Shown: positions 18,234 through 26,982 of the stretch, piece by piece
Numbering within the stretch: the stretch's first letter is position 1
How the letters are laid out: the number at the start of each line of letters is the position of its first letter
Notes under the pieces: generated by a model
The model's database searches: none
What the model saw: the letters and a program-made list of their open reading frames with translations, nothing else
What the model was told of the DNA's origin: nothing
DNA from: an uncultured Alphaproteobacteria bacterium
Lineage (GTDB): Bacteria; Pseudomonadota; Alphaproteobacteria; HIMB59; GCA-002718135
Reading direction: 5' to 3'
DNA length: 64,000 nt
Assembly: GCA_902612805.1 (NCBI GenBank)
Contig: CACMEY010000005.1
Coordinates: 1-64,000 of the forward strand
Position numbers and translations under genes: made by a program

Positions 18234-19601
18234 ATGAATATTAAATCTAAACCAAATATTATTGTATTTTTTACTGATCAACAACGCTGGGATACTTCTG
18301 GTTTACATGGCAATCCATTATCCTTGATGGAGAACTTCGATCATTATGCAGTCGAAGGTACACATCTTTATAACTCATTTACATGCCAACCAGTTTGTGG
18401 ACCTGCAAGAGCTTCATTACAATCAGGAATGTATGCAACAAAAACTGGATGTTTTAAAAATAGAATACCTTTAAAAAAAAATATTAAAACTCTAGCAAAA
18501 CATTTATCAAAAGAAGGTTATGCTACTGGATATATTGGAAAATGGCATCTCGGCTCATCTGAACCGGTTAAAAAAGAGGATAGAGGTGGTTATGATTATT
18601 GGTTGGGATCAAATCTATTAGAATTTACTTCCGATGCTTATGAAACATATGTTTATGATGGACAAAATAAAAAAGTATTTCTTCCAGGATATAGAGTTGA
18701 TGCAATAACTGATGCAGCTATAAATTTTATAAAATTAAATCAAAAAAAACCATTTTTTCTTTTCGTTTCTCTTATTGAGCCACATCATCAAAACAATACA
18801 GATGATTATCCACCACCTATTGGATACAGAGAAAAATATACAGGTAAGTGGTCTCCTCCAGATCTTTCATCTCTGGTTGGATCTTCTCCTCGACATTTAG
18901 GAGGTTATTATGGAATGGTAAAAAGAATAGATGAAGCTTATGGCAGAATGATTGATGTTATCAAAAGTTTAAAATTATTTGATGATAGTGCCATTATTTT
19001 TACATCTGATCATGGAAATAATTTTAAAACACGAAATAGAGAATATAAACGTTCATGTCATGAAAGTTCAATACGAGTTCCTACATCTTTGATTGGAAAT
19101 GTTTTTCAGCAAGGCGGACGTATAAAAGAACTAACCAACATATTAGATATTCATGCAACAATATTGGATTTAGCAAAAGTTAAAAACACTTCTCATTGTG
19201 ATGGTAGATCAGTATTACCTTTAGTGAATAAAACTTCCAAAAAATGGGATAACGAAATTTTTATCCAAATTAGTGAAAGTCAATTAGCTAGAAGTTTAAG
19301 AACTGAAAAATGGAAATATTGTATTGCTGATCAAGATTCTAATGGAAGTGATAAACCTTCATCTAATCAATACACAGAAACAAATTTATACGATCTTGAT
19401 GCTGATCCGTATGAATTAAATAACTTAATTGGTATTAGTACTTATGATGAAATAGTAACCTCCTTAAGAAAAAAGATTAAAAGGAAAATTAAAAAAGTTG
19501 AAAATATAACAACTAAAATTACAAAAGCTAAAAATGTAAATAATCCTGGTCAAATGGGATTAAATCCTGATTCTTTTCACAGATTAAAGAAAAAACTTTA
19601 A
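18234..19601 (+). CDS. Type I sulfatase 3 (CGPAR), no signal peptide
   Basis: A 455-aa sulfatase. The first core strand is PNIIVFFTDQQRW with metal Asp15. The formylglycine motif CGPAR is at 55-59, GKWHLG lies about 45 residues later and SDHG is near 258-261. The C-terminal region contains KRSCHESSIRVP, also typical of S1 sulfatases. No signal peptide is present. It begins 12 bases after sulfatase 2 without a clear Shine-Dalgarno, suggesting translational coupling or re-initiation. The C-terminal 40 residues are Lys-rich. Confidence 0.88.
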   Translation: MNIKSKPNIIVFFTDQQRWDTSGLHGNPLSLMENFDHYAVEGTHLYNSFTCQPVCGPARASLQSGMYATKTGCFKNRIPLKKNIKTLAKHLSKEGYATGYIGKWHLGSSEPVKKEDRGGYDYWLGSNLLEFTSDAYETYVYDGQNKKVFLPGYRVDAITDAAINFIKLNQKKPFFLFVSLIEPHHQNNTDDYPPPIGYREKYTGKWSPPDLSSLVGSSPRHLGGYYGMVKRIDEAYGRMIDVIKSLKLFDDSAIIFTSDHGNNFKTRNREYKRSCHESSIRVPTSLIGNVFQQGGRIKELTNILDIHATILDLAKVKNTSHCDGRSVLPLVNKTSKKWDNEIFIQISESQLARSLRTEKWKYCIADQDSNGSDKPSSNQYTETNLYDLDADPYELNNLIGISTYDEIVTSLRKKIKRKIKKVENITTKITKAKNVNNPGQMGLNPDSFHRLKKKL

Positions 19602-19632
19602 TAATTTTTTTTTTCGTATTAATCTAATTTTT

Positions 19633-21144
19633 ATGAAAACAGTTTTCCTTTTATTTGATTCATTAAATAAAAGAATGTTAAATTCTTATGGTGGTAAATA
19701 TATTGAAACAGCAAATTTTAACCGATTAGCAGAAAAATCAGTTCAATTTAATAATCATTATATTGGAAGTATGCCATGTATGCCCGCAAGACGTGATATG
19801 CACTCGGGACGCTTAAGCTTTTTGCATCGTGCATGGGGTCCTTTAGAACCATTTGATAATTCATTTCCAGAAATCTTAAGACTTAATAATACATATACTC
19901 ATCTTGTGACTGATCATTATCATTACTTCGAAGATGGTGGTGCAACGTATCATAATAGATTTAATTCTTGGGATTTTATTAGAGGACAAGAGAGTGACCC
20001 ATGGAAAGCTATGGTTCAACCGCCTCTTGAAAAATTGAGAGAAAAATATCATCAATCTCAATTAAATTTAACTGATAGGGAAACAGGTTATTATCATTAT
20101 GCAATCAATAGTGAGTTTATTAAAGAAGAAAAAGATTTTCCTTCTGTCAAATGCTTTCAATCAGGATTAGATTTTATTAATATCAATAAAGATGCAGATA
20201 ACTGGTTTCTTCAATTGGAAACTTTTGATCCACACGAACCTTTCTTTGCACCTGAGCGCTTTAGAGAAAAATTAAAAACTAATTATAAAGGCCCAAGATT
20301 AGATTGGCCTCAATATGACAGAGTTAAAGAAACAGATGATGAAGTCGCGGAATTAAAAGCTAACTACATTGCTTTAATTGGTCTATGTGATTACTTGTTA
20401 GGTACTGTCTTAGATTATTTTGATGAGAATAATTTATGGGATGACACTGCACTAGTTTTAACTACTGATCATGGCTTCATGCTTGGAGAACATGATTGGT
20501 GGGCTAAAAATAGAATGCCTTTGTATAATGAAATTGCAAATATACCTTTTTATTTTTATCACCCGGAATACAAACAATATTCGGGCGAGCAAAGAAATGT
20601 TGTAACTCAAAATATTGATTTGATGCCAACATTCATGACAATGCATGGTCACAATCTTCCTAAAGAGGTTAAAGGTAAATCTATATTAAACTTTCTAGAT
20701 AAAGACAGTGAAAATGAGCATTTTGCTTTGTATGGATATTGGGGCGGGGGAATAAATATATCCGATGGAAATTATACATATTTTCATTTTCCAGAAAATT
20801 TTGATCAATACGATAGAAGCAGATTTCAATATACATTGATGCCAACCAATATGAGGCAATTTTTCTCACACGAAGAGTTGCAAACTGCTACAATGCATGA
20901 GCCATTTAACTTTACTAAAAATATTCCAGTAATGAAAGTTAATAGAATTCTTAGAAAATCGGATCCACATAAATCATTAGAAGATACTAAATGCGCTCTT
21001 TATAATTTGAAGGAAGATCCTGGCCAATTAAACCCTATTAATGATGAAGATTTGATAAACAAATATAAAAATCTTATGCTGAATGAAATTAAAACATATG
21101 ATCCTCCAAAGGAATTATTAAAAAATTATTTTAAAGAAAACTAA
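19633..21144 (+). CDS. Type I sulfatase 4 (CMPAR), no signal peptide
   Basis: A 503-aa sulfatase. The first strand is TVFLLFDSLNKRM, the formylglycine motif CMPAR is at 49-53 and TDHG is near 278-281 (followed by FMLGEHDWW). Met at the second motif position is unusual, but Cys, Pro and Arg are kept. No signal peptide is visible. The next gene begins on the base right after its stop. It differs from the other three in the region after the CxPxR motif and probably acts on a different position or molecule. Confidence 0.86.
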   Translation: MKTVFLLFDSLNKRMLNSYGGKYIETANFNRLAEKSVQFNNHYIGSMPCMPARRDMHSGRLSFLHRAWGPLEPFDNSFPEILRLNNTYTHLVTDHYHYFEDGGATYHNRFNSWDFIRGQESDPWKAMVQPPLEKLREKYHQSQLNLTDRETGYYHYAINSEFIKEEKDFPSVKCFQSGLDFININKDADNWFLQLETFDPHEPFFAPERFREKLKTNYKGPRLDWPQYDRVKETDDEVAELKANYIALIGLCDYLLGTVLDYFDENNLWDDTALVLTTDHGFMLGEHDWWAKNRMPLYNEIANIPFYFYHPEYKQYSGEQRNVVTQNIDLMPTFMTMHGHNLPKEVKGKSILNFLDKDSENEHFALYGYWGGGINISDGNYTYFHFPENFDQYDRSRFQYTLMPTNMRQFFSHEELQTATMHEPFNFTKNIPVMKVNRILRKSDPHKSLEDTKCALYNLKEDPGQLNPINDEDLINKYKNLMLNEIKTYDPPKELLKNYFKEN

Positions 21145-21423
21145 ATGACTAAAAGACAAAAAGTTTTAGTTCTTTATTTAAAGTTTCCAAGTCTAGAAGC
21201 AGAAGTTATTTCTTGGGCAACATTTGATGGGACAGGAAAAAAACTTCATATGACAGGGGATAGTGATGAACCACCTTATCCCACTGGTCTTGACGCTTTA
21301 TTGGATGGATGGAGATTATTTCAATCGAGTCAATCTATTCCAGAGCATCCTGGTCAAGAATTTAGAACTTCATATTTAAAGCATGAGTTTTTTTTTGAAA
21401 AAATAGAAGAAGGAGATTTTTAA
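21145..21423 (+). CDS. Small uncharacterised protein (92 aa) in the sulfatase cluster
   Basis: A 92-aa protein I do not recognise. Its ATG follows the sulfatase 4 stop with no gap, and the next gene (PhyH-like) begins one base after its stop, so it is embedded in the operon. The sequence has no signal peptide or membrane segment. It starts with a Lys-rich strand-like stretch and has a Pro/Tyr segment (EPPYPTGLDALLDGW) in the middle and an acidic/aromatic C-terminus. The tight packing and normal codon use support a real gene. It could be a chaperone or a small subunit of a neighbouring enzyme; no function can be assigned. Confidence 0.7.
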   Translation: MTKRQKVLVLYLKFPSLEAEVISWATFDGTGKKLHMTGDSDEPPYPTGLDALLDGWRLFQSSQSIPEHPGQEFRTSYLKHEFFFEKIEEGDF

Positions 21424-21424
21424 A

Positions 21425-22345
21425 ATGACAAAATTATTGTCAACTGAGCAAATGGCAGAATTTGCAAATAGTGGCTGTCTTTTTTTTGAAGGTTTAATTG
21501 ATGAAGATATCAATAAAGAATTTTTAAATGATATTGGGCATACTGATATTGATGATGTTGATAATATTCAGCACTACTTTCAAAATATAAAATCCTCTAG
21601 TAGTATACCTAGAATACCTGCTGGGACTGCATTGAAAGATGCCTATCCTTTAAACTCTCCTTTGGAAAAAATATTTAAAAATGAAATTGTCTCAGGAGCA
21701 ATTAATAGTTTAGTTGGTTCAAAAACTGTAGTTGACCATCAATTTCTTCACTTAACATTTCCTTCTAAATATTATGCAAAAGCAAATCAAAGACAAATGT
21801 CACAAGTTAATCATCAAGATAGCACAATTGATCCAAGAACTACTTTCGATATCCAATTATTTTACTTTCCAACTGCTGTTACTAAAGAAATGGGTGGTAC
21901 AAGATATATTCCTGGTACACATTTAAGAATAGTAAATGAAATGGGAATCGCAAAATATCAAAATATAAAAGGACAAAAAAATATCATATGTAAAGCAGGT
22001 ACAATAGGAATTTTCCATAATGGATTGTGGCATGGTGCTGGAGTTAATTTTTCAGATGATATCAGATATATGTTTAAAGTAAGATTACAGCCTACTGAGA
22101 AACAGGAACTATTATGGGATCCTGAAAAAAAATATCAACCTTTACCAAACCGAGCTTTGTATTGGACTGATGAAACTAAGGATCAAACTATCAATGATAT
22201 TTTAATGAGGTCCTATCCTTGGCAAGAAGCAGATACTAATAGACTTGATAAAATAAATGTTGTCAAGTTTTGGAGGTTATTAACTGGTCACAAGAAAATG
22301 GATGTCGACTATTGGCTTACAAGAATTGAAAACGAATTATATTAA
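21425..22345 (+). CDS. PhyH-like Fe(II)/2-oxoglutarate dioxygenase in the sulfatase cluster
   Basis: A 306-aa protein with the non-haem iron triad as NHQD (His130, Asp132) and a distal His203 in LWHGAG, and Arg residues after it in DDIRYMFKVRLQP. GGTRYIPGTH between the two halves is typical of PhyH-type jelly-roll oxygenases. It probably hydroxylates a small molecule after or before desulfation. It is distinct from the PhyH protein at 9371-10306. Its stop overlaps the stop of the convergent sulfatase 5 by four bases. Confidence 0.8.
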   Translation: MTKLLSTEQMAEFANSGCLFFEGLIDEDINKEFLNDIGHTDIDDVDNIQHYFQNIKSSSSIPRIPAGTALKDAYPLNSPLEKIFKNEIVSGAINSLVGSKTVVDHQFLHLTFPSKYYAKANQRQMSQVNHQDSTIDPRTTFDIQLFYFPTAVTKEMGGTRYIPGTHLRIVNEMGIAKYQNIKGQKNIICKAGTIGIFHNGLWHGAGVNFSDDIRYMFKVRLQPTEKQELLWDPEKKYQPLPNRALYWTDETKDQTINDILMRSYPWQEADTNRLDKINVVKFWRLLTGHKKMDVDYWLTRIENELY

Positions 22346-23847
22346 TTGAAATCTCTTTCATCACCTTTTAGTGGAACAACATCACAAGTTTCTTGATACC
22401 ATGAAAGCATTTTATCTTTTAGTTTTTTAAGTTCTGACCCATATTGAGGATCATCAATAACATTATTAATTTCTCCAGGATCTTTGATTAAATTATAAAA
22501 CTCATCTTTTTCGTAAGCTCTTTTAATATATTTAAATTTTTTATTTCTGCACATTGTTGCTTTAGTATGCATTAAAATTTCATCCTCTTGACCTTGTAAA
22601 CTAACTCTAGGATAATATAGACCATGGGGTAATTGAAGACTTTGATTTTCACTTGCTTGTCTTTCTAATCTAAGTCTACCACCCTCCGTAAATACTTCTT
22701 CTCTATGATTATCAGTTTTCTGTTCAATAAAATTTTTAATACTTTTGCCAAAATGCCAATATGAGGGTTCGATATTACTGTAATCATATATGGTTCCCGC
22801 AATATCAATTAATTCAATCATTGTATCGCTTACACCACTTAATGTATTTTCACTTTTTGGTGGTTTAATAATAAGAGGAACATTAGTAAGACAGTCTTGA
22901 AAAGTATTTTGTGTTTTTTCAACTAAATTATAATCACCTGTAAAGTCACCATGATCAGATAAAAAAATTATTAAACTATCATCATACAAATTTTTTTCTT
23001 TTAGTTGATTGACCAAAAGTCCAAATTGATAATCTACTCTTGCACACATACCAAGATATACCGCTCGTAATTCATTCCAACGTTCATCGGTCCAATCTTG
23101 CATTCTTTGTCCATCCATAATTCCTTTTAAAAGACTTGGCTTGTCTTCCCAAGTTTTGTATTGATATCTATTAGGTATTACGCTTCGATCAATTGAAGAG
23201 AACCATGGATCCTCTACACAGTAAGGAGGATGCGGATAACCAAGTGGTAGAAATAAACAGAATGGTTTATCTTCTTTATAATCTTTTATAAAATCTAATG
23301 CTCCATAAACCATGGACCAATCGTCATCGAAATAAATATCTTTATCTTTTTTATCTAATTTTCCTTTGAAGAAACTATAATAATTATCTCCATTTTCAGG
23401 TCCTCTCCATGATAAATCTCCCCCATGTGTGCCTGGTTGTTGAGTATAGCCCCATTTTTGAAAATCTCTATCAGTTGGTTCAAAATAAATATCACAATGA
23501 TTACGATAACCCTCTTGTCCTGCTATCAAATCATTTTTTCCACCCCACCATATAAAGTAATCTTTATTTTTTAGTTCGGATAAAATACTAGAGTCCCCTT
23601 GATCAGTATGTAGCATATAATGCATTGTTCTATGACCATGTACATGTGGGTACCAGCCAGTCATAAATGAGCAACGACTTGGTGTGCAAACTGTCGCTTG
23701 GCAAAAAGCATTCTTAAATGCAACTGCGTCTTCTTTAATTATATTATCTAAATTAGGGGTTTGTGCGCCTGGATAACCAAGATATCCAAGCATATCTCCT
23801 CTCCATTGATCTGGATTAAATATAATGATGTTTGGTTTATTTTTCAT
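22342..23847 (-). CDS. Type I sulfatase 5 (CTPSR), no signal peptide, opposite strand
   Basis: A 501-aa sulfatase. The first strand is PNIIIFNPDQWRGD with metal Asp13, CTPSR is at 54-58 followed by GWYPHVHGH, and SDHGD is the second metal motif in the C-terminal half. No signal peptide precedes the core. It is the only member of the cluster on the minus strand and is divergent from the second CUT1 operon, so the intervening 126 bases may hold regulation for both. Similarity to sulfatase 1 is clearest at CTPSR and the following loop. Confidence 0.88.
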   Translation of the reverse strand: MKNKPNIIIFNPDQWRGDMLGYLGYPGAQTPNLDNIIKEDAVAFKNAFCQATVCTPSRCSFMTGWYPHVHGHRTMHYMLHTDQGDSSILSELKNKDYFIWWGGKNDLIAGQEGYRNHCDIYFEPTDRDFQKWGYTQQPGTHGGDLSWRGPENGDNYYSFFKGKLDKKDKDIYFDDDWSMVYGALDFIKDYKEDKPFCLFLPLGYPHPPYCVEDPWFSSIDRSVIPNRYQYKTWEDKPSLLKGIMDGQRMQDWTDERWNELRAVYLGMCARVDYQFGLLVNQLKEKNLYDDSLIIFLSDHGDFTGDYNLVEKTQNTFQDCLTNVPLIIKPPKSENTLSGVSDTMIELIDIAGTIYDYSNIEPSYWHFGKSIKNFIEQKTDNHREEVFTEGGRLRLERQASENQSLQLPHGLYYPRVSLQGQEDEILMHTKATMCRNKKFKYIKRAYEKDEFYNLIKDPGEINNVIDDPQYGSELKKLKDKMLSWYQETCDVVPLKGDERDFN

Positions 23848-23973
23848 TAAAAATTTTTGCTTAATCTTACAGCATAAATAGATGGTTTTAAGCCTAAAAA
23901 TTGCCTTTTTTAGTTTAAAAAAATCCCTTTAGTGTTATAAATTTCTTACTACGATAATCTTAGGGAGGATTAA
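23848..23973. promoter_or_regulatory. Divergent intergenic region, sulfatase 5 / second CUT1 operon
   Basis: 126 AT-rich bases between divergent starts must carry promoters for both directions. A GATAAT at 23953-23958 looks like a -10 but would put the transcript start inside the GGGAGG Shine-Dalgarno, so I do not rely on it. A TTATAA at 23935-23940 is an alternative. No operator palindrome was convincing. Confidence 0.3.
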
Positions 23974-25224
23974 ATGAAATTATTACTAAAAATATTTTTC
24001 TCACTAACTATTTTGATGTCATTTAGTTCTGTTAAAGCAGATACTATAAAGTGGCTTCACTTATTTGGTGAAGACTCAAGTTCATATGCTAACATGGTTA
24101 GGGCTGTTGAAGAATTTGAAGCTAAAACAGGACACACTGTTGTTATGCAGTATTTAGAAAATGAATCATTCAAAGCAAAGTTACCTACAATGCTTCAATC
24201 AAATGATAGACCAGATATATTTTATAGCTGGAGTGGCGGAGTTATGTATGATCAAGCCAGAGCTGGTTTTTTAAGAGATATCTCCAATGTTGTACCAGAT
24301 AGTTATTTGGATACTGTTAGTGCAGCAGCAGCAGATGCTTTTACATTTGAAGGTCAAAGAGTAGGTTTACCTTTACAAGTATCACAAGTTGCTTGGTGGT
24401 ATAATAAAGATCTTATCAATCAAGCCGGAGTTGACGTTTCAGCCATCAAAGAATGGGATGATTTAATTAGTGCTGTAAAACAAATCAAAGCAGCAGGAAT
24501 TACTCCTATTTGTATGGGTGGTAAAGATAAATGGCCTGTTCACTTTCTTTGGACACACCTCCACATAAGAAATGGTGGAAAAGGATTATTCCTTGAATCA
24601 CTTAATAATGGTGGTTGGGATAGACCAGAATACTTAAAATCAGGTGAGCAAATGCTCGAGCTAGTTGCTTTAGAACCTTTTCAAAAAGGATTTTTATCAC
24701 ACACTTGGCCGGATCAAGCAGGTTTTTTTGGAGACGGTAAATGTGCAATGGCACTTATGGGTAACTGGATGTATGGTTCTCAAAAAGCTAACAGTTCAAG
24801 TGGTGAAGGTTTAGGAGATGATAATATGGGAATGTTTAATATGCCAATGACGAGTGGTGGTCTCGGTGATGCTGGGGACACACTTGGTGGTATAAATGGC
24901 TGGTTATTCTCAAGTAGTGCTCCTGACTCAGCAGTTGAATTTATTATGCATTATGTATCTCTTGATATTCAAAAAGATGATGCAGGAAAAGGTGCTTATA
25001 TACCTATCGTGAAAGGTGCTGATGTATCTCTTACAAATCCTTTCTTGCAACAAGTTGCACAAAATATCTCTAACTCAGAATATCATCAAATATTTTATGA
25101 TCAGTTCTTGGGTGCAGATATTGGTAGGGTTGTTAATGACGTATCTACTGATTTAGCGGCAGGAATTATTACTCCTGAAGAAGCTACTCAAGCTGTTCAA
25201 GAAGCTTGGGAATTTAATCAATAA
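23974..25224 (+). CDS. CUT1-type sugar periplasmic binding protein (Sec)
   Basis: A 416-aa family 1 solute-binding protein. A Sec signal peptide of about 22 residues ends at VKA. The mature protein begins with IKWLHLFGEDS, and WWYNKDLINQAGV and MGNWMYGS are the typical central segments. A strong GGGAGG precedes the ATG. Two MalF/MalG-type permeases follow after a hairpin. In contrast to the binding protein at 11825 it uses Sec and not Tat, so the two CUT1 systems are of different origin. The ligand is unknown; the nearby xylA and ThuA-like genes favour a pentose or sugar glycoside. Confidence 0.9.
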   Translation: MKLLLKIFFSLTILMSFSSVKADTIKWLHLFGEDSSSYANMVRAVEEFEAKTGHTVVMQYLENESFKAKLPTMLQSNDRPDIFYSWSGGVMYDQARAGFLRDISNVVPDSYLDTVSAAAADAFTFEGQRVGLPLQVSQVAWWYNKDLINQAGVDVSAIKEWDDLISAVKQIKAAGITPICMGGKDKWPVHFLWTHLHIRNGGKGLFLESLNNGGWDRPEYLKSGEQMLELVALEPFQKGFLSHTWPDQAGFFGDGKCAMALMGNWMYGSQKANSSSGEGLGDDNMGMFNMPMTSGGLGDAGDTLGGINGWLFSSSAPDSAVEFIMHYVSLDIQKDDAGKGAYIPIVKGADVSLTNPFLQQVAQNISNSEYHQIFYDQFLGADIGRVVNDVSTDLAAGIITPEEATQAVQEAWEFNQ

Positions 25225-25234
25225 TATAAATATT

Positions 25235-25260
25235 AGGGCCCTTTTTTAATTAAGGGCCCT
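25235..25260 (+). other. Strong hairpin between binding protein and permease, no U tract
   Basis: A perfect 9-bp stem AGGGCCCTT / AAGGGCCCT with loop TTTTAATT lies 10 bases after the binding-protein stop and 10 before the permease ATG. It is not followed by a T run on the plus strand. It is more likely an mRNA 3'-end stabiliser or attenuator that raises the binding-protein to permease ratio than a classical terminator. Confidence 0.8.
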
Positions 25261-25270
25261 GTTAATAGCT

Positions 25271-26170
25271 ATGAGATCAGCAAAATTTGATGCACTCCTT
25301 AGTAGGTATTATACAATAATAATTTTTTTAATACCTGCCTTAACAATATTTACTTTGTTTGTAGTTCTTCCAATAGGTGAAGCAGCCTATTACAGTTTTT
25401 TTAGATGGAATGGCTATGGTGCACCTGAGAAATTTGTTGGACTTAAAAATTATGAATTTTTATTCAAAAATAGAGTGTTTATTATGTCACTCAAAAATAA
25501 TTTTTATATAATTGCTATATCATTATTTGTTCAATTACCATTTGCTCTTTTAATTGCTTTAATGATTTCAGATAAACTCAGAGGAGCAGCTTTTTTTAGA
25601 ACAGTTTTTTTTCTTCCATTTATTTTAGCAGAAATAGTAACAGCGTTAATCTGGGCATACATTTATGATGGTAATTATGGTTTAGTTGCTGCAATATGGG
25701 GATTTTTTGGCGCAGAGGCACCATTTGTACTTGGTGATAAGGATTGGGCGTTAGTAGCAATTTTAATTGTTATATTTTGGAAATTTTTTGGAATTCACAT
25801 GATGATTTATATTGCAGGATTGCAAGCTATTTCAAAAGAAGTTTTAGAAGCTGCTAAAGTAGATGGAGCAGGCCCAATAACCACTGCCTTTAGAATTAAA
25901 ATACCAATGCTTATTCCGACAATTAAGCTTTCAGTTTTTTTATCACTATTAGGTAGCTTACAGCTTTTTGATATTATTATGCCACTAACAGGAGGAGGGC
26001 CTTCAAATGTAACACACTCGATGGTTTCCTATTTATATTACTTTGGTGTAATGCGAATGAAAGTTGGATTTGGAAGTGCAGTTGGAGTTGTAATATTTTT
26101 AATTTGTTTATTTATTGCAATTGGTTATCAAAGAACATTAATGAGAGATGATAATGAAAACAAATTTTAG
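25271..26170 (+). CDS. CUT1-type sugar ABC importer, MalF-like permease
   Basis: A 299-aa polytopic permease with six predicted hydrophobic segments. The EAA loop appears as LEAAKVDGAGPITTAFRIKIP near residues 195-215, and PLTGGGPSNVTHS is the conserved C-terminal loop. It overlaps the next permease by about 17-23 bases. No ATPase gene accompanies this importer. Confidence 0.9.
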   Translation: MRSAKFDALLSRYYTIIIFLIPALTIFTLFVVLPIGEAAYYSFFRWNGYGAPEKFVGLKNYEFLFKNRVFIMSLKNNFYIIAISLFVQLPFALLIALMISDKLRGAAFFRTVFFLPFILAEIVTALIWAYIYDGNYGLVAAIWGFFGAEAPFVLGDKDWALVAILIVIFWKFFGIHMMIYIAGLQAISKEVLEAAKVDGAGPITTAFRIKIPMLIPTIKLSVFLSLLGSLQLFDIIMPLTGGGPSNVTHSMVSYLYYFGVMRMKVGFGSAVGVVIFLICLFIAIGYQRTLMRDDNENKF

Positions 26171-26978
26171 AACTTATTATTTATATCTTCTTCTATTTTT
26201 TCTAGCAGGAGTAATTATTATTCCATTATATGTTTCAGTAATGGGAGGCTTTAAACACACTGGTGAACTCAGAACAAACTCTTTAGGCTTACCAATAGAC
26301 TGGAAAGTTGAAAATTATACATCTCTTTTAATTAATTCTGATTTCTGGCTTTTTTTATGGAACTCAACAGTATACGCAGTCGGAACTACTTTTTTTGTAG
26401 TCTTATTTGCCTCTATGACAGCCTTTGTTTTTGCTCATGTAAAATTTGCAGCAAATAAATTTCTTTATAATTATTTTTTACTAGGACTGATGTTTCCATT
26501 TGCAACTGCTATTTTACCTTTGTTTTTAAGAGTGCGTGATTTTGGTTTATTGGGTACAAGTTGGGCTGTTATAATTCCACAAATTGCATTTGGACTTGGT
26601 TTTTCTATAATTCTTTTTCGAGGATTTTTTAGACAAATGCCAAAAGAGATATTTGAAGCCGCTGTTTGCGATGGCTGTAGTTATACCCAATTTTATTTTA
26701 GGTTTACTCTTCCTTTATCAACTCCAATCTTAGCAACAGTTAGCGTTATTACTCTTACAGGTAGCTGGAATAATTACCTTTTGCCTCTTATAATGATTAA
26801 TGATGAATCTCTTTATTCATGGCCGATGGGTATAATGGTTTTTAGAGGTGAGTACTTTACTGATTGGGGTAAAATATTAGCTTATGTTTCATTAACCCTA
26901 GTTCCAGCAGTAGTTTTCTTTTTTGCTTTACAAAAATATATTGTTGCAGGTTTAACAGGTGGAGCAGTTAAGGAATAG
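26154..26978 (+). CDS. CUT1-type sugar ABC importer, MalG-like permease
   Basis: A 274-aa polytopic permease. The EAA loop is FEAAVCDGCSYTQFYFRFTLP and WNNYLLPLI follows. Two ATGs (26148 and 26154) are possible; I use 26154 because it gives the usual short basic N-terminus before the first helix, but the difference is two residues. It partners with the permease upstream. The next gene, an oxidoreductase, begins four bases after its stop. Confidence 0.88.
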   Translation: MKTNFRTYYLYLLLFFLAGVIIIPLYVSVMGGFKHTGELRTNSLGLPIDWKVENYTSLLINSDFWLFLWNSTVYAVGTTFFVVLFASMTAFVFAHVKFAANKFLYNYFLLGLMFPFATAILPLFLRVRDFGLLGTSWAVIIPQIAFGLGFSIILFRGFFRQMPKEIFEAAVCDGCSYTQFYFRFTLPLSTPILATVSVITLTGSWNNYLLPLIMINDESLYSWPMGIMVFRGEYFTDWGKILAYVSLTLVPAVVFFFALQKYIVAGLTGGAVKE

Positions 26979-26982
26979 TTTT

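Noticed and set aside
19602-19632. T-rich stretch between sulfatases 3 and 4 as a terminator
   Set aside because: No stable GC-containing stem precedes the T run; the A/T arms are too weak to call.
15164-23847. Reading the five sulfatases as phosphonoacetate hydrolases or alkaline phosphatases
   Set aside because: All five keep the CxPxR formylglycine motif with the right spacing to the N-terminal metal Asp, which phosphatases do not have.
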